Source: Pseudogracilibacillus auburnensis
Lineage (GTDB): Bacteria; Bacillota; Bacilli; Bacillales; Amphibacillaceae
Direction of reading: 5' to 3'
Length of the DNA stretch: 64,000 nt
Assembly (NCBI RefSeq): GCF_003201975.1
Contig: NZ_QJJQ01000001.1
Span: 558,001-622,000, forward strand
Below, one piece after another: positions 42,725-51,202 of the stretch (position 1 is the stretch's first letter; the number at the start of each line of letters is the position of its first letter). Under the pieces are notes generated by a model. That model worked only from the letters and a program-made list of their open reading frames with translations, did no database searches and was not told the origin of the DNA. A program made the position numbers and the translations under genes.

Positions 42725-43618
42725 GTGAAAAACATCGGAGTAGTTGGTTGTGGTCTTATGGGTTTTGGCATAGCCAAAAATCTATTAAAACATAGCTATA
42801 ACGTGGCAGTATTTGATATTAATAAAGAAGCAGTAAAAAAATTAGAAAATGAAGGAGCTCAATCGGCAGAAAGTGTCAGAACATTAGCAAAAGAAGTCGA
42901 TGTACTTATTCTTTCTTTACCTTCTCCTCCATTAATTGAAAAGCTAATGACTGATAGTAAAGATGGTGCTTTTGACGTGATGAAAAAAGGTACAGTCATT
43001 TTAGATATGAGCACAAATGATGTCGAATTAACGAGAAAATTATATGATAAAGCAAAGCAACAAGAAATTGATTATTATGATTGTCCTTTAAGTGGCGGAC
43101 CAGCTGGAGCAAATGATGGGACATTAACGATTATGGTAGGAGGAAAAGAAGAAAAATTTTCTACCATTTTACCAGTTTTACAAGCAGTTGGTGAAAAAAT
43201 CGACTATGTCGGAGCAAGTGGAGCAGGTCAAATTGTAAAATTGTGCAATAATATGATTGTTGGTGGCATTATATCATTAGTAAGTGAAGCACTTTTAACA
43301 GGAGAAAAAGCAGGAGTTCCAAAAGAAAAAATGGCTGCTATTTTTCAGAAAGGTTCCGCCCAGACGAAAGTGATGGATGTATTTGGACCGAATATAATAG
43401 CTGACACATTTGATGAGGTAAAATTTTCACTGGCCAATATGATGAAAGATATGAACTTGTATCAATATTTAGCCGAAAATGTAGAAGTTCCTGCTTTAGC
43501 TAGCCAATCTGCTCATCAACTTTATCAACTAGCAAGCTATCAAGACAAGGGGCAGAAAGACTCTACAGCAGTTTATGAAATAATTAAACAATTACAAAAG
43601 GGGGAGACAAAAAACTAA
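42725..43618 (+). CDS. 3-hydroxyisobutyrate dehydrogenase-family protein
   Basis: A beta-hydroxyacid dehydrogenase of 297 residues, of the family that includes tartronate semialdehyde reductase. It has the NAD(P) loop NIGVVGCGLMGFGIAKNL at the start, the substrate-binding CPLSGGPAGANDGTL near 119 and the catalytic Lys in GQIVKLCNNM near 167. GTG at 42725 is chosen: GAGAGGAAG lies 8 bp upstream, whereas the longer open frame to 42659 runs back into the repeat element. The substrate is unknown; neighbours suggest a hydroxyacid or semialdehyde formed in amino acid breakdown. Confidence 0.87.
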   Translation: MKNIGVVGCGLMGFGIAKNLLKHSYNVAVFDINKEAVKKLENEGAQSAESVRTLAKEVDVLILSLPSPPLIEKLMTDSKDGAFDVMKKGTVILDMSTNDVELTRKLYDKAKQQEIDYYDCPLSGGPAGANDGTLTIMVGGKEEKFSTILPVLQAVGEKIDYVGASGAGQIVKLCNNMIVGGIISLVSEALLTGEKAGVPKEKMAAIFQKGSAQTKVMDVFGPNIIADTFDEVKFSLANMMKDMNLYQYLAENVEVPALASQSAHQLYQLASYQDKGQKDSTAVYEIIKQLQKGETKN

Positions 43619-43662
43619 TTAGATTGAAAGACAATATTGTGACATTAAAAGGGGGATAAAAA

Positions 43663-44460
43663 ATGAGTGAGAACTCAAATCCAATTTTTGGACTTTGGAA
43701 AGATTGGCGTTTACATGCGTTAGTATTCATTACTGTTATTATTACCGAGGCAATTGGTACATTTAGCATTCCAATTGGACCAGGAGTTATTTTACTTTTA
43801 CCAATGCTTTACGCATTAATTATCGGACTCGTATTATATTTCACACCTCTCGTAAAAGAAAAACAATCTAAAAATGCGGAACCGATTATTGTTTTAGGAG
43901 TTGCTTTACTATTAGCAAAAATTGGAGTCATTATTGGACCTTCTTTACCAGAAGTGATTGAAGCGGGACCTGCTTTAGTCTTACAGGAATTAGGAAACTT
44001 AGGAACCATCCTACTTGCGCTACCTGTTGCAATTTGGCTAGGATTAAAACGTGAAGCGGTAGGAATGACACACTCAATCGGCCGTGAGCCAAACGTTGGT
44101 CTCATTATGGACAAGTTTGGGATTAATTCACCAGAAGGCCGTGGAGTAATGGCGATGTATATTTTTGGAACCGTTTTTGGAGCTGTATTTTTAGGACTTA
44201 TTTCTGGTTTCCTAGCAACGATTACACCACTTCATCCACTGTCATTTGCAATGGCTTCAGGAGTAGGAAGTGGAAGTATGATGGCGGCAGCAAGTGGTTC
44301 ATTAGTCGCAGCGTTTCCTGAACTAGAAACACAGATCGTTGCTTTTGCAGGGGCAAGTAATTTACTATCCTTGTCAACAGGGTTATGGGTGAGTATTTTT
44401 ATTGGCTTACCTTTAACAGAAAAAATTTATACTATGATGACCCGAAAGAAATCGAAATAA
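43663..44460 (+). CDS. DUF3100-type membrane protein
   Basis: A 265-residue membrane protein with about eight hydrophobic helices, matching what I know of DUF3100. Conserved-looking parts are IGPGVILLLPMLYALIIG near 33, GREPNVGLIMDKFG near 138 and MASGVGSGSMMAAASGSLVA near 197. It is 16 bp before another membrane gene, and the two probably form one transporter. The substrate would be the compound handled by the dehydrogenases and serine dehydratase nearby (inference). GGGGG precedes ATG. Confidence 0.7.
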   Translation: MSENSNPIFGLWKDWRLHALVFITVIITEAIGTFSIPIGPGVILLLPMLYALIIGLVLYFTPLVKEKQSKNAEPIIVLGVALLLAKIGVIIGPSLPEVIEAGPALVLQELGNLGTILLALPVAIWLGLKREAVGMTHSIGREPNVGLIMDKFGINSPEGRGVMAMYIFGTVFGAVFLGLISGFLATITPLHPLSFAMASGVGSGSMMAAASGSLVAAFPELETQIVAFAGASNLLSLSTGLWVSIFIGLPLTEKIYTMMTRKKSK

Positions 44461-44476
44461 AGAGGGGGCTTCCAAC

Positions 44477-44932
44477 ATGTTATTAAAAAATATACAAGAA
44501 TGGACATTATTATTAGTTATTTTTGGATTCACTGCCCTTATAGGGAATTGGGCAGGATATGAAATTTTACCGTTAAAAGCAATTCCAGGAATGATCGTAC
44601 TCATTTTAATTTGTTTAGCAGGATTTATTTTAAGAGAATTGATTCCAATTAATTTCCCGAGTATCGCTTATATTTCTATTATTGGAGTACTCGTTTCCAT
44701 GCCATGGATGCCCGGCTCTGAAAAAATTGTTGAGTGGACAAGCGAGGTTCAACTTCTTGCTCTGGCAACACCAATTTTAGCATATGCAGGTATTGCCATT
44801 GGACGTTCATGGACAGATTTTATGAAACTAGGCTGGCGTTCAATCGTCGTTGCGAGCTTAGTTATGTTAGGTACGTTTCTCGGGTCCGCTTTAATCGCTG
44901 AAATTATTTTACGATTTCAAGGAATTATTTAA
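44477..44932 (+). CDS. Small membrane protein, probable partner of the DUF3100 protein
   Basis: A 151-residue protein with about four or five helices (residues 10-28, 35-53, 62-80, 90-108 and 120-145). I recognise no named family. Short soluble loops and the near-contiguous location suggest that it complements the preceding DUF3100 protein as the second half of a permease, as happens in some split carriers. AGAGGGGGC precedes ATG. A terminator follows directly. Confidence 0.65.
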   Translation: MLLKNIQEWTLLLVIFGFTALIGNWAGYEILPLKAIPGMIVLILICLAGFILRELIPINFPSIAYISIIGVLVSMPWMPGSEKIVEWTSEVQLLALATPILAYAGIAIGRSWTDFMKLGWRSIVVASLVMLGTFLGSALIAEIILRFQGII

Positions 44933-44941
44933 ATAATCATC

Positions 44942-44998
44942 ATACTCCTTTTGTCTCAATCTATACACTTATAATAGATGCAAAAGGAGTATTTTTTT
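44942..44998 (+). terminator. Intrinsic terminator before sdaAB
   Basis: ATACTCCTTTTG pairs with CAAAAGGAGTAT (12 bp, 27-base loop), followed by seven T. It separates the transport pair from the sda genes, which therefore need read-through or their own start signal. Confidence 0.85.
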
Positions 44999-45012
44999 GG
45001 AGGTGAAAATGG

Positions 45013-45675
45013 ATGAAATTTAATTCTGTTTTTGACATTATTGGACCAGTAATGATCGGCCCATCCAGCTCTCACACAGCTGGAGCAGTTCGTATCGGAA
45101 AAATTGCCCGTGACTTTTTAGGTGAAGATTGTAGGTGGGCACGTATTCAATTATACGGATCTTTTGCTAAAACATATAAAGGGCATGGGACAGATGTTGC
45201 ACTTGTTGGTGGTCTATTAGGCTTTGCAACAGATGATCGGAGAATGCGTCAGTCACTTGATCTTGCTCGAAATAAAGGGATAAAAATTGACTTTTTAGAA
45301 GATACGGCTGCAACCGACCATCCGAATACAGTTAGGATTAAAATAGGGAATGATCATGACGATGTCGAAGTTGTCGGTATTTCAATCGGTGGGGGAAAAG
45401 TACAAATTATCGAGTTAAACGGATTTTCGCTACGCCTCTCTGGCAACCATCCAGCCGTATTAATTATGCATAATGACCGAGCAGGAGCAATTGCTTCTGT
45501 AACGAAAATTTTAGCAAAACATCAGATAAACATCGGACATATGGAAGTAAACAGAAAAGATGTTGGCAAGGAAGCGTTAATGGTGATCGAAGTAGATCAA
45601 AATGTGAGTGATACAATTTTAACTGAGCTTGAAGAAGCTGACCACATTATACAAGTATCAAAAATAGTCACATAA
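45013..45675 (+). CDS. sdaAB: L-serine dehydratase, iron-sulphur-dependent, beta subunit
   Basis: Together with SdaAA it deaminates L-serine to pyruvate and ammonia. The 220-residue protein has SVFDIIGPVMIGPSSSHTAGA at the start (family signature), GSFAKTYKGHGTD near 52 and a C-terminal ACT domain (VLIMHNDRAGAIASVTKILA) near 150. GGAGGTGAAAATGG precedes ATG, immediately after the upstream terminator's T-run. sdaAA follows after 13 bp. Confidence 0.93.
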   Translation: MKFNSVFDIIGPVMIGPSSSHTAGAVRIGKIARDFLGEDCRWARIQLYGSFAKTYKGHGTDVALVGGLLGFATDDRRMRQSLDLARNKGIKIDFLEDTAATDHPNTVRIKIGNDHDDVEVVGISIGGGKVQIIELNGFSLRLSGNHPAVLIMHNDRAGAIASVTKILAKHQINIGHMEVNRKDVGKEALMVIEVDQNVSDTILTELEEADHIIQVSKIVT

Positions 45676-45688
45676 GGAGGAGAAGTGT

Positions 45689-46564
45689 GTGTCGATGTTT
45701 CGAACAGTGACGGAATTAGTTGAAATAGCGGAGCAAGAAAAAATGCCAATTTCTGAAGTAATGATTCGGCAGGAAATGGAGATGAAAAATCGGTCGTATG
45801 AAGACATTTTTGCCCAGATGGAAAAGAATTTAACAGTTATGGAAGAAGCGGTTGAAGCCGGATTAAAAGGAGTCGAGTCTGTAACAGGATTAACTGGTGG
45901 TGATGCAGTTTTAGTGCAACAATATAGAAAAGAAAAAACACCATTATCAGGGAATATCCTATTGGATGCAGTCAGTAAAGCGATGGCAACAAACGAAGTT
46001 AACGCTGCAATGGGAGTTATTTGTGCAACCCCTACAGCCGGAAGTGCGGGCTGTGTTCCGGGCGTGTTATTTGCTGTTCAAGAGCAATTACACCCGACGA
46101 GAGAACAGATGATACGCTTTTTATTTACAGCGGGAGCATTCGGATTTGTCGTTGCAAACAATGCCTTTATTTCAGGGGCGGCAGGCGGATGTCAAGCAGA
46201 AGTCGGTTCCGCTGGTGCCATGGCTGCCGCCGCAGTCGTCGAGATGGCGGGAGGAACCCCACAGCAATCCGCTGAAGCATTTGCAATTACACTGAAAAAC
46301 ATGCTCGGACTCGTTTGTGACCCTGTAGCAGGACTTGTCGAAGTACCATGTGTAAAAAGGAATGCGGCTGGTTCATCATTAGCAATCGTCTCTGCTGATC
46401 TCGCACTTGCAGGTGTGAAAAGCCGCATACCATGTGATGAAGTAATCGGAGCAATGTACCGAATTGGAAAAACGATGCCTGTCCAACTCCGCGAAACGGG
46501 AGAAGGCGGACTTGCCGATACACCGACAGGGAGATTTTTACGAGATAAAATATTTGGTGGGTAA
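45689..46564 (+). CDS. sdaAA: L-serine dehydratase, iron-sulphur-dependent, alpha subunit
   Basis: Catalytic subunit with a [4Fe-4S] cluster. The 291 residues include GSAGCVPGVLFA near 114, GGCQAEVGSAGAMAAAA near 167 and GLVCDPVAGLVEVPCVKRN near 210, providing the cluster cysteines. GTG at 45689 follows AAGGAGG at 8 bp. Converting serine to pyruvate would fit the catabolic island. No clear terminator follows; a 21-bp-period array begins 66 bp downstream. Confidence 0.94.
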   Translation: MSMFRTVTELVEIAEQEKMPISEVMIRQEMEMKNRSYEDIFAQMEKNLTVMEEAVEAGLKGVESVTGLTGGDAVLVQQYRKEKTPLSGNILLDAVSKAMATNEVNAAMGVICATPTAGSAGCVPGVLFAVQEQLHPTREQMIRFLFTAGAFGFVVANNAFISGAAGGCQAEVGSAGAMAAAAVVEMAGGTPQQSAEAFAITLKNMLGLVCDPVAGLVEVPCVKRNAAGSSLAIVSADLALAGVKSRIPCDEVIGAMYRIGKTMPVQLRETGEGGLADTPTGRFLRDKIFGG

Positions 46565-46995
46565 GTGGCAGTTTGGTTGGATCAACATTTTGGTTTTACT
46601 GTTGAAATCAGCAGAGGGTTTTGTACATTCGCCATATAAATGGGGAGATGCGCCATATTATGGTTGAGAATCGCCATATAACCACGGAAAATCGCCATAT
46701 TATGGAGAAGAATCGCCATATAATCACGAAGATCCGCCATATAATTGCGGGGCAAGCTCCATTTAACCTTGCGATTAACCATACATTTGGTGGAAATGCG
46801 TCATAGGAACGACATATAACAGGACACATCCGCGATATTAACTTCAACATTCATGATCCTGACTCTGTGTAATATCATTCACGATAAATACGTTAGGCAT
46901 TTCATATTGTTCTTTTACTTCCCATGAACCAAACTATGATAAGATATAGAATAGAAAAAAGCAAAATAGTAATTACAAAAGGAAGATTAATCCAT
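46565..46995. other. sdaAA-rlmCD spacer
   Basis: Contains the CGCCATAT array at 46630-46770. ORFs on both strands here (60-80 codons) are made of heptad copies because 21 bp equals seven codons; they lack family resemblance. The spacer marks the right edge of the island relative to the dgkB-rlmCD order of B. subtilis. Confidence 0.6.
46630..46770 (+). repeat. Tandem array, period exactly 21 bp (CGCCATAT type)
   Basis: CGCCATAT occurs at 46630, 46651, 46672, 46693, 46714 and 46735, exactly 21 bp apart each time, and a degenerate seventh (CTCCATTTA) lies near 46757. The remaining ~12 bases are purine-rich and variable. Several units contain CCATATTATGG, a near palindrome. Confidence 0.95.
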
Positions 46996-48378
46996 ATGGT
47001 AAAGCAAAAAGTCCCTGTGAAAAAGAATGAAACAGTGACACTTCTATTTGAAGACTTAACACATGAAGGCAATGGTGTCGGTAAAATTAGTGGATACCCC
47101 ATTTTTGTACCACATGCCTTACCGGGTGAAGAAGCGAATGTAAAAATAGTGAAAGTAAATAAACGTTTCGGATACGGAAAACTTCTCGATATAAAAAAGG
47201 TGAGCCAAGAACGAGTTACACCACCATGTGATGTTTTTTACAAATGTGGCGGATGTCAGTTGCAACATATGAGTTATGATATGCAGCTTGAGATGAAACG
47301 AAATCAAGTTCGCAATGTCATGCGAAAAGTGGCCCACTTGGATCATGTGCCTGTCCATCCTGTTTTAGGAATGGAAGATCCGTGGCGCTATCGTAATAAA
47401 ATTCAAATCCCCATTGGTGAAAAAGACGGAAAGCTAATAACTGGCTTTTATCAAGCACGAAGCCACAGAATTATTGATGATATGGATACCTGTCTCATTC
47501 AAAATGAACTTGGGGACCGGATGGTGGAGGCTGTAAGAAGGATTGCGACAGATTTAGGTATTGTGTCATATGATGAGAAAACACATCAAGGTGTATTACG
47601 CCATATTATCGTGCGCACTGCCTTTTGGACGAATGACACGATGATTATCCTTATTACACGAACGGAAAAGATCCCTCAACAGGCGGAATTAATTAAACAA
47701 TTAACAGAGACATATCCGGCGATAAAATCGATTATTCATAACATCAATAAAGAAAAGACGAACGTCATTTTAGGAAAAAAGACGAGAACAATATATGGTG
47801 AAGACTATATTTTTGATACTATTGGTGACTTGAAGTTTAAAATCTCACCTCGCTCGTTTTATCAAGTGAATCCAACCCAGACGAAAGTGCTCTATGATAA
47901 GGCACTGGAATATGCCAATGTAGGTTCTGAAGATGTTGTCATTGATGCTTATTGCGGGATTGGTACCATTTCTCTATTTTTAGCGCAAAAGGCGAAAAAA
48001 GTCTACGGTGTTGAGATAGTTCCAGAAGCAATTCGTGACGCAAAAGAGAACGCACAACTAAACGGATTAACGAACGCAGAATTTGTTGTCGGGGAAGCGG
48101 AAAAAGTCATGCCTTGGTGGACAGCACAAGGGTTGCGCCCAGATGTTATCGTTGTAGATCCGCCACGAAAAGGGTGTGATGAAGCATTACTTCAAGCGAT
48201 GGTTGATATGGCACCGAAGCGGATTGTGTATGTATCTTGTAATCCTTCCACTTTAGCCCGTGACTTGCGGATTTTGGAAGATGCTGGGTTTGAAACACAG
48301 GAAGTACAGCCAGTTGATATGTTTCCACAGACGGGGCATGTAGAGGCTATAGGGTTGCTATGTCGCCACACTATGTAG
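46996..48378 (+). CDS. rlmCD: 23S rRNA (uracil-5-)-methyltransferase RlmCD
   Basis: RlmCD (YefA in B. subtilis) makes m5U at two positions of 23S rRNA. The 460-residue protein has an N-terminal TRAM domain (TVTLLFEDLTHEGNGVGKI). Iron-sulphur cysteines are in CDVFYKCGGCQLQHMSYD near 76, SAM-binding IDAYCGIGTISLFLA near 315, DPPRKGCDE near 388 and catalytic VSCNPSTLARD near 412. ATG at 46996 follows AAAAGGAAG; the open frame to 46924 has no family resemblance. Confidence 0.92.
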   Translation: MVKQKVPVKKNETVTLLFEDLTHEGNGVGKISGYPIFVPHALPGEEANVKIVKVNKRFGYGKLLDIKKVSQERVTPPCDVFYKCGGCQLQHMSYDMQLEMKRNQVRNVMRKVAHLDHVPVHPVLGMEDPWRYRNKIQIPIGEKDGKLITGFYQARSHRIIDDMDTCLIQNELGDRMVEAVRRIATDLGIVSYDEKTHQGVLRHIIVRTAFWTNDTMIILITRTEKIPQQAELIKQLTETYPAIKSIIHNINKEKTNVILGKKTRTIYGEDYIFDTIGDLKFKISPRSFYQVNPTQTKVLYDKALEYANVGSEDVVIDAYCGIGTISLFLAQKAKKVYGVEIVPEAIRDAKENAQLNGLTNAEFVVGEAEKVMPWWTAQGLRPDVIVVDPPRKGCDEALLQAMVDMAPKRIVYVSCNPSTLARDLRILEDAGFETQEVQPVDMFPQTGHVEAIGLLCRHTM

Positions 48379-48746
48379 AAATCCTTAGTTTCAAGGCGTT
48401 TTACAAGCATTCTTACTTTGAGACAAATGGTGAAAATGGCAGATGAAAAGTGATGAAAAATCACATTAATGTTTCAGTAGGAATTGATCTGGTGTGAGGG
48501 AACATGTGAAGTTAAATATTCTATCTTAAATTGATGCGATACTTTTAGACGTTCAAATAAAATGAACGTCTATTTTTTGTGCAAAATTAGAAACTACAAT
48601 TTGATACTTATTGGAATGGTTGTATAAAGATATTGTATATTAATATTTTGTTTGCTCAAGTGAAGAAAATAAAAAGGATAATTATATCAGCGCATTTCAT
48701 CGCTTACAATTGTAGTGATACTATTTAGAAAAATCAATAATATAGC
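48379..48746. other. rlmCD-tetR spacer
   Basis: AT-rich sequence containing the terminator at 48547 and ending at the divergence into the accessory region. No gene seen. Confidence 0.5.
48547..48580 (+). terminator. Intrinsic terminator downstream of rlmCD
   Basis: Perfect stem AGACGTTCA/TGAACGTCT, then ATTTTTT. It lies 168 bp after the rlmCD stop. Confidence 0.85.
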
Positions 48747-48800
48747 TTGACAAAAAATGGATTAATGATAGATAATATAATACATACGTATGTATTATAT
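48747..48800 (+). promoter_or_regulatory. tetR promoter with overlapping palindromic operator
   Basis: TTGACA (48747-48752) and GATAAT (48771-48776) are 18 bp apart. A perfect 26-bp palindrome, centred on TACATACGTATGTA, spans 48775-48800 and overlaps the -10. Its 16-bp core recurs before the ABC transporter genes (49522-49537), as expected for self-control and target control by the TetR protein. Confidence 0.9.
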
Positions 48801-48816
48801 GCTCGGAGGTGATTAT

Positions 48817-49464
48817 ATGCCACTTCACGACCCCGACCAAAAAACAAAGCAGTATATATTGGAAACTGCTACACGCCTTTTTTCGGAAAAGGGATTTGAA
48901 AATGTGAAGGTTGAAGATGTTGTAAAGGAAGTTGGTGTAACCCGTGGGGCTTTTTACCACTATTTCAAATCCCGCGAAGAACTGATTTCTAGCGTTATGT
49001 ATAAGTCTTTTAATGAGAGTAACCCGTTTATCCTTGCCCAAAAACAGGAAGGGCTTAATGCTCTTGAAAAACTTCGTTTTTTGTTTAAATTGGATCTCCG
49101 TCCCCGCTTGGATATGAGTGATAGTTTAAGAATTGAAATGAAAAAACTGGCAGATAATCCTGTTATCTTTAAGAACGAACTACTTACTCAAGTAAATGTG
49201 GTAGCGCCTTATATTGAAAAACTATTGCTCGAGGGAAATGAGGATGGATCAATTACTGTTAAATATCCAAAACAAGTGTCACAGATTATTTCCATGTTGA
49301 TTGCTTCATGGTTAAGCCCTTTTGCATTTCCAGTGCCATATCAAGAGTTTGCCAATAAAGTTTCATTTTTTGAACAGTTGGGGAATGTATTGGGCGTACC
49401 TTTTATGGATAAGGAGATGAAAGAGATTTTTTTGGAAATAGGTAAACAGGAATTTAAAAGATAA
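48817..49464 (+). CDS. TetR-family repressor of the ABC exporter genes
   Basis: A 215-residue regulator. The N-terminal helix-turn-helix is ILETATRLFSEKGFENVKVE followed by VVKEVGVTRGAFYHYFKSRE, the canonical TetR signature. The C-terminal ligand domain is not assignable. ATG at 48817 follows GGAGGTGAT; an upstream in-frame ATG at 48790 lies in the operator. Matching palindromes before it and before the exporter genes indicate local repression, perhaps relieved by a drug-like ligand (inference). Confidence 0.88.
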   Translation: MPLHDPDQKTKQYILETATRLFSEKGFENVKVEDVVKEVGVTRGAFYHYFKSREELISSVMYKSFNESNPFILAQKQEGLNALEKLRFLFKLDLRPRLDMSDSLRIEMKKLADNPVIFKNELLTQVNVVAPYIEKLLLEGNEDGSITVKYPKQVSQIISMLIASWLSPFAFPVPYQEFANKVSFFEQLGNVLGVPFMDKEMKEIFLEIGKQEFKR

Positions 49465-49480
49465 AACTAGAACCTTAGAT

Positions 49481-49510
49481 TTACTGCCTTTTAATTAGGC
49501 AGTAAAATTT
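49481..49510 (+). terminator. Weak hairpin between tetR and exporter genes
   Basis: TTACTGCCT/AGGCAGTAA stem with loop TTTAATT, followed by AATTT. The short T-run suggests partial termination at most. Confidence 0.5.
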
Positions 49511-49521
49511 GAGATATTTAC

Positions 49522-49537
49522 ATACATACGTATGTAT
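49522..49537. promoter_or_regulatory. Second TetR operator copy before the ABC genes
   Basis: Perfect 16-bp palindrome ATACATACGTATGTAT, identical to the core of the tetR operator, 15 bp before the first ABC gene start. Confidence 0.85.
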
Positions 49538-49552
49538 AAAAAGGAGGAACTT

Positions 49553-50401
49553 ATGATCAAAAAAATGATTGAAGTTTCGGGTTTGAAAAAATCTTTCAAG
49601 ACAAACCATGTTTTGAAGGATGTCAGTTTCACCGTACACAAAGGTAATATCTTCGCCCTGCTCGGTTCGAATGGTGCGGGAAAAACAACCGTCGTAAAAA
49701 TCCTTTCCACTTTGTTGAAGCCGGACAGCGGTAATGTTAGCATTGGCGGTTTTGATGTAGTATGTCAAGGGGACTATGTGCGTGGGTGTAGTAGCCTAAC
49801 AGGGCAGTTTGTGGCAGTAGATGAAGTTTTAACGGGCAGAGAAAACTTATATCTTATCGGGCAACTCAAGCGTCTGACGGATGTTAAAAGTAAGGTAGAC
49901 GAGTGGCTATCCTTTTTCGATTTGGAGGATGCGGCTGACCGAAAAGTATCTACCTATTCTGGTGGAATGCGCCGCAGACTAGATATAGCCATGAGCCTTA
50001 TGGGCAACCCACAAGTGCTTTTCCTTGACGAACCCACCACAGGGCTAGATCCACAAAACCGTATTGCTATGTGGGATTTGGTAAAGAGTTTGGTAGCAGA
50101 AGGAACAACGGTGTTTCTTACTACGCAATATTTAGAAGAAGCGGAGTATCTTGCTGACAATATCGCTATTCTTCATGGCGGTAAGATACTTGCAGAAGGC
50201 ACACCACAGTATCTCAAAGAGATTATACCGCAGCGAGGCGCACAGCTAAATTTCCAAAACGAAAGAAAAGCTGTAGAAGCGATGAAACTATTAAATGATA
50301 AGGGCATTACCGTTGATAGCATTGAGAAAAAGCTGCCCTCTATAGAAGAAGTATTTCTAACGTTAATTGATGAAAAAAAAGAGGACAGTAATCATGAATA
50401 A
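49553..50401 (+). CDS. ABC exporter ATP-binding protein, DrrA-like
   Basis: A 282-residue ATPase. Walker A is LLGSNGAGKTTVVK near 37, the signature YSGGMRRRLDIAM near 138 and Walker B VLFLDEPTTGLDPQ near 158. A C-terminal extension after ~230 is typical of the daunorubicin-resistance DrrA group. ATG at 49553 follows AAGGAGG; an ATG at 49532 lies in the operator. It overlaps the permease gene by eight bases. The exported compound is unknown. Confidence 0.9.
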   Translation: MIKKMIEVSGLKKSFKTNHVLKDVSFTVHKGNIFALLGSNGAGKTTVVKILSTLLKPDSGNVSIGGFDVVCQGDYVRGCSSLTGQFVAVDEVLTGRENLYLIGQLKRLTDVKSKVDEWLSFFDLEDAADRKVSTYSGGMRRRLDIAMSLMGNPQVLFLDEPTTGLDPQNRIAMWDLVKSLVAEGTTVFLTTQYLEEAEYLADNIAILHGGKILAEGTPQYLKEIIPQRGAQLNFQNERKAVEAMKLLNDKGITVDSIEKKLPSIEEVFLTLIDEKKEDSNHE

Positions 50402-51164
50402 GCCAAAGACAAGTATATTTTTTGATTCGTGGATCATGTTCAAACGCTGTTTACTTATTTCTCTGCGAAATCCCGAAGCACTGTTAATGGCCACAATAAC
50501 GCCATTCTTCCTAATGTTCTTGTTTGGGACTGTATTTGGGAATATCGCAGATGTAGGAGATCTTAACTACATTGATTTCATTGTGCCGGGAATTATTATG
50601 CAAAGTCTTGGTCAAGCCTCCCAACATTCAGCAATAAATGTTGCAACAGATATGACAAAGGGTATAATAGACCGCTTTCGTTCCATGTCTATTTCAAAAT
50701 ATGCCGTGCTTATAGGTCATACCGGTGCAGGGGGGGTGAGAAATACAATTTCAACCACTGTGATCATTGGCTCTGCATTCATTCTCGGTTTCAGACCACA
50801 GGGAGGCTTTGTGGATTGGCTTATTGTTGTAGGACTTCTTATGTTAGTAAACATTGCAATTTCATTGATTGCCGTACTGTGTGGGTTAATCTCAAAGACG
50901 CCGGAAGGCTCCAGCGGACTAATGTTTCCACTCTTTATTCTGCCTTTCCTCAGTTCCGGCTTCGCTCCCACTGATACCATGTCCAGCGGCATTAGGTGGT
51001 TTGCAGAAATACAACCCATGACGCCGATTATTAACAGTATTCGAGCCTTGATGCTCGATTTGCCTTTAGGCAACAGCTTATGGATAGCTTTGGCTTGGTC
51101 TGTGGGTATCATTATTGTAGCTTTCACTGCCTCAACACAGGTTTATAATCGTAAATTGTCATAG
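50394..51164 (+). CDS. ABC-2 type permease, DrrB-like
   Basis: A 256-residue integral membrane protein with six helices. It begins with a short amphipathic segment and contains SLRNPEALLMATITPFFLMF near 26 and the DrrB-type IDFIVPGIIMQSLGQASQHS near 63. It pairs with the ATPase upstream to form a drug or lipid exporter. ATG at 50394 overlaps the ATPase stop and follows GAGG; the frame upstream is ATPase sequence. GC content of these four genes appears slightly higher than that of the core genes, suggesting transfer. Confidence 0.87.
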   Translation: MNKPKTSIFFDSWIMFKRCLLISLRNPEALLMATITPFFLMFLFGTVFGNIADVGDLNYIDFIVPGIIMQSLGQASQHSAINVATDMTKGIIDRFRSMSISKYAVLIGHTGAGGVRNTISTTVIIGSAFILGFRPQGGFVDWLIVVGLLMLVNIAISLIAVLCGLISKTPEGSSGLMFPLFILPFLSSGFAPTDTMSSGIRWFAEIQPMTPIINSIRALMLDLPLGNSLWIALAWSVGIIIVAFTASTQVYNRKLS

Positions 51165-51202
51165 GAATATTAACTTCTTCATTACTAAAAGGAGGGAATC
51201 TA

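Noticed and set aside
46582-46850. Three 60-80-codon ORFs with heptad repeats (e.g. RHIMVEN units) in the 21-bp array
   Set aside because: A 21-bp period gives seven-residue repeats in any open frame on both strands. No ribosome-binding site or family match supports them.
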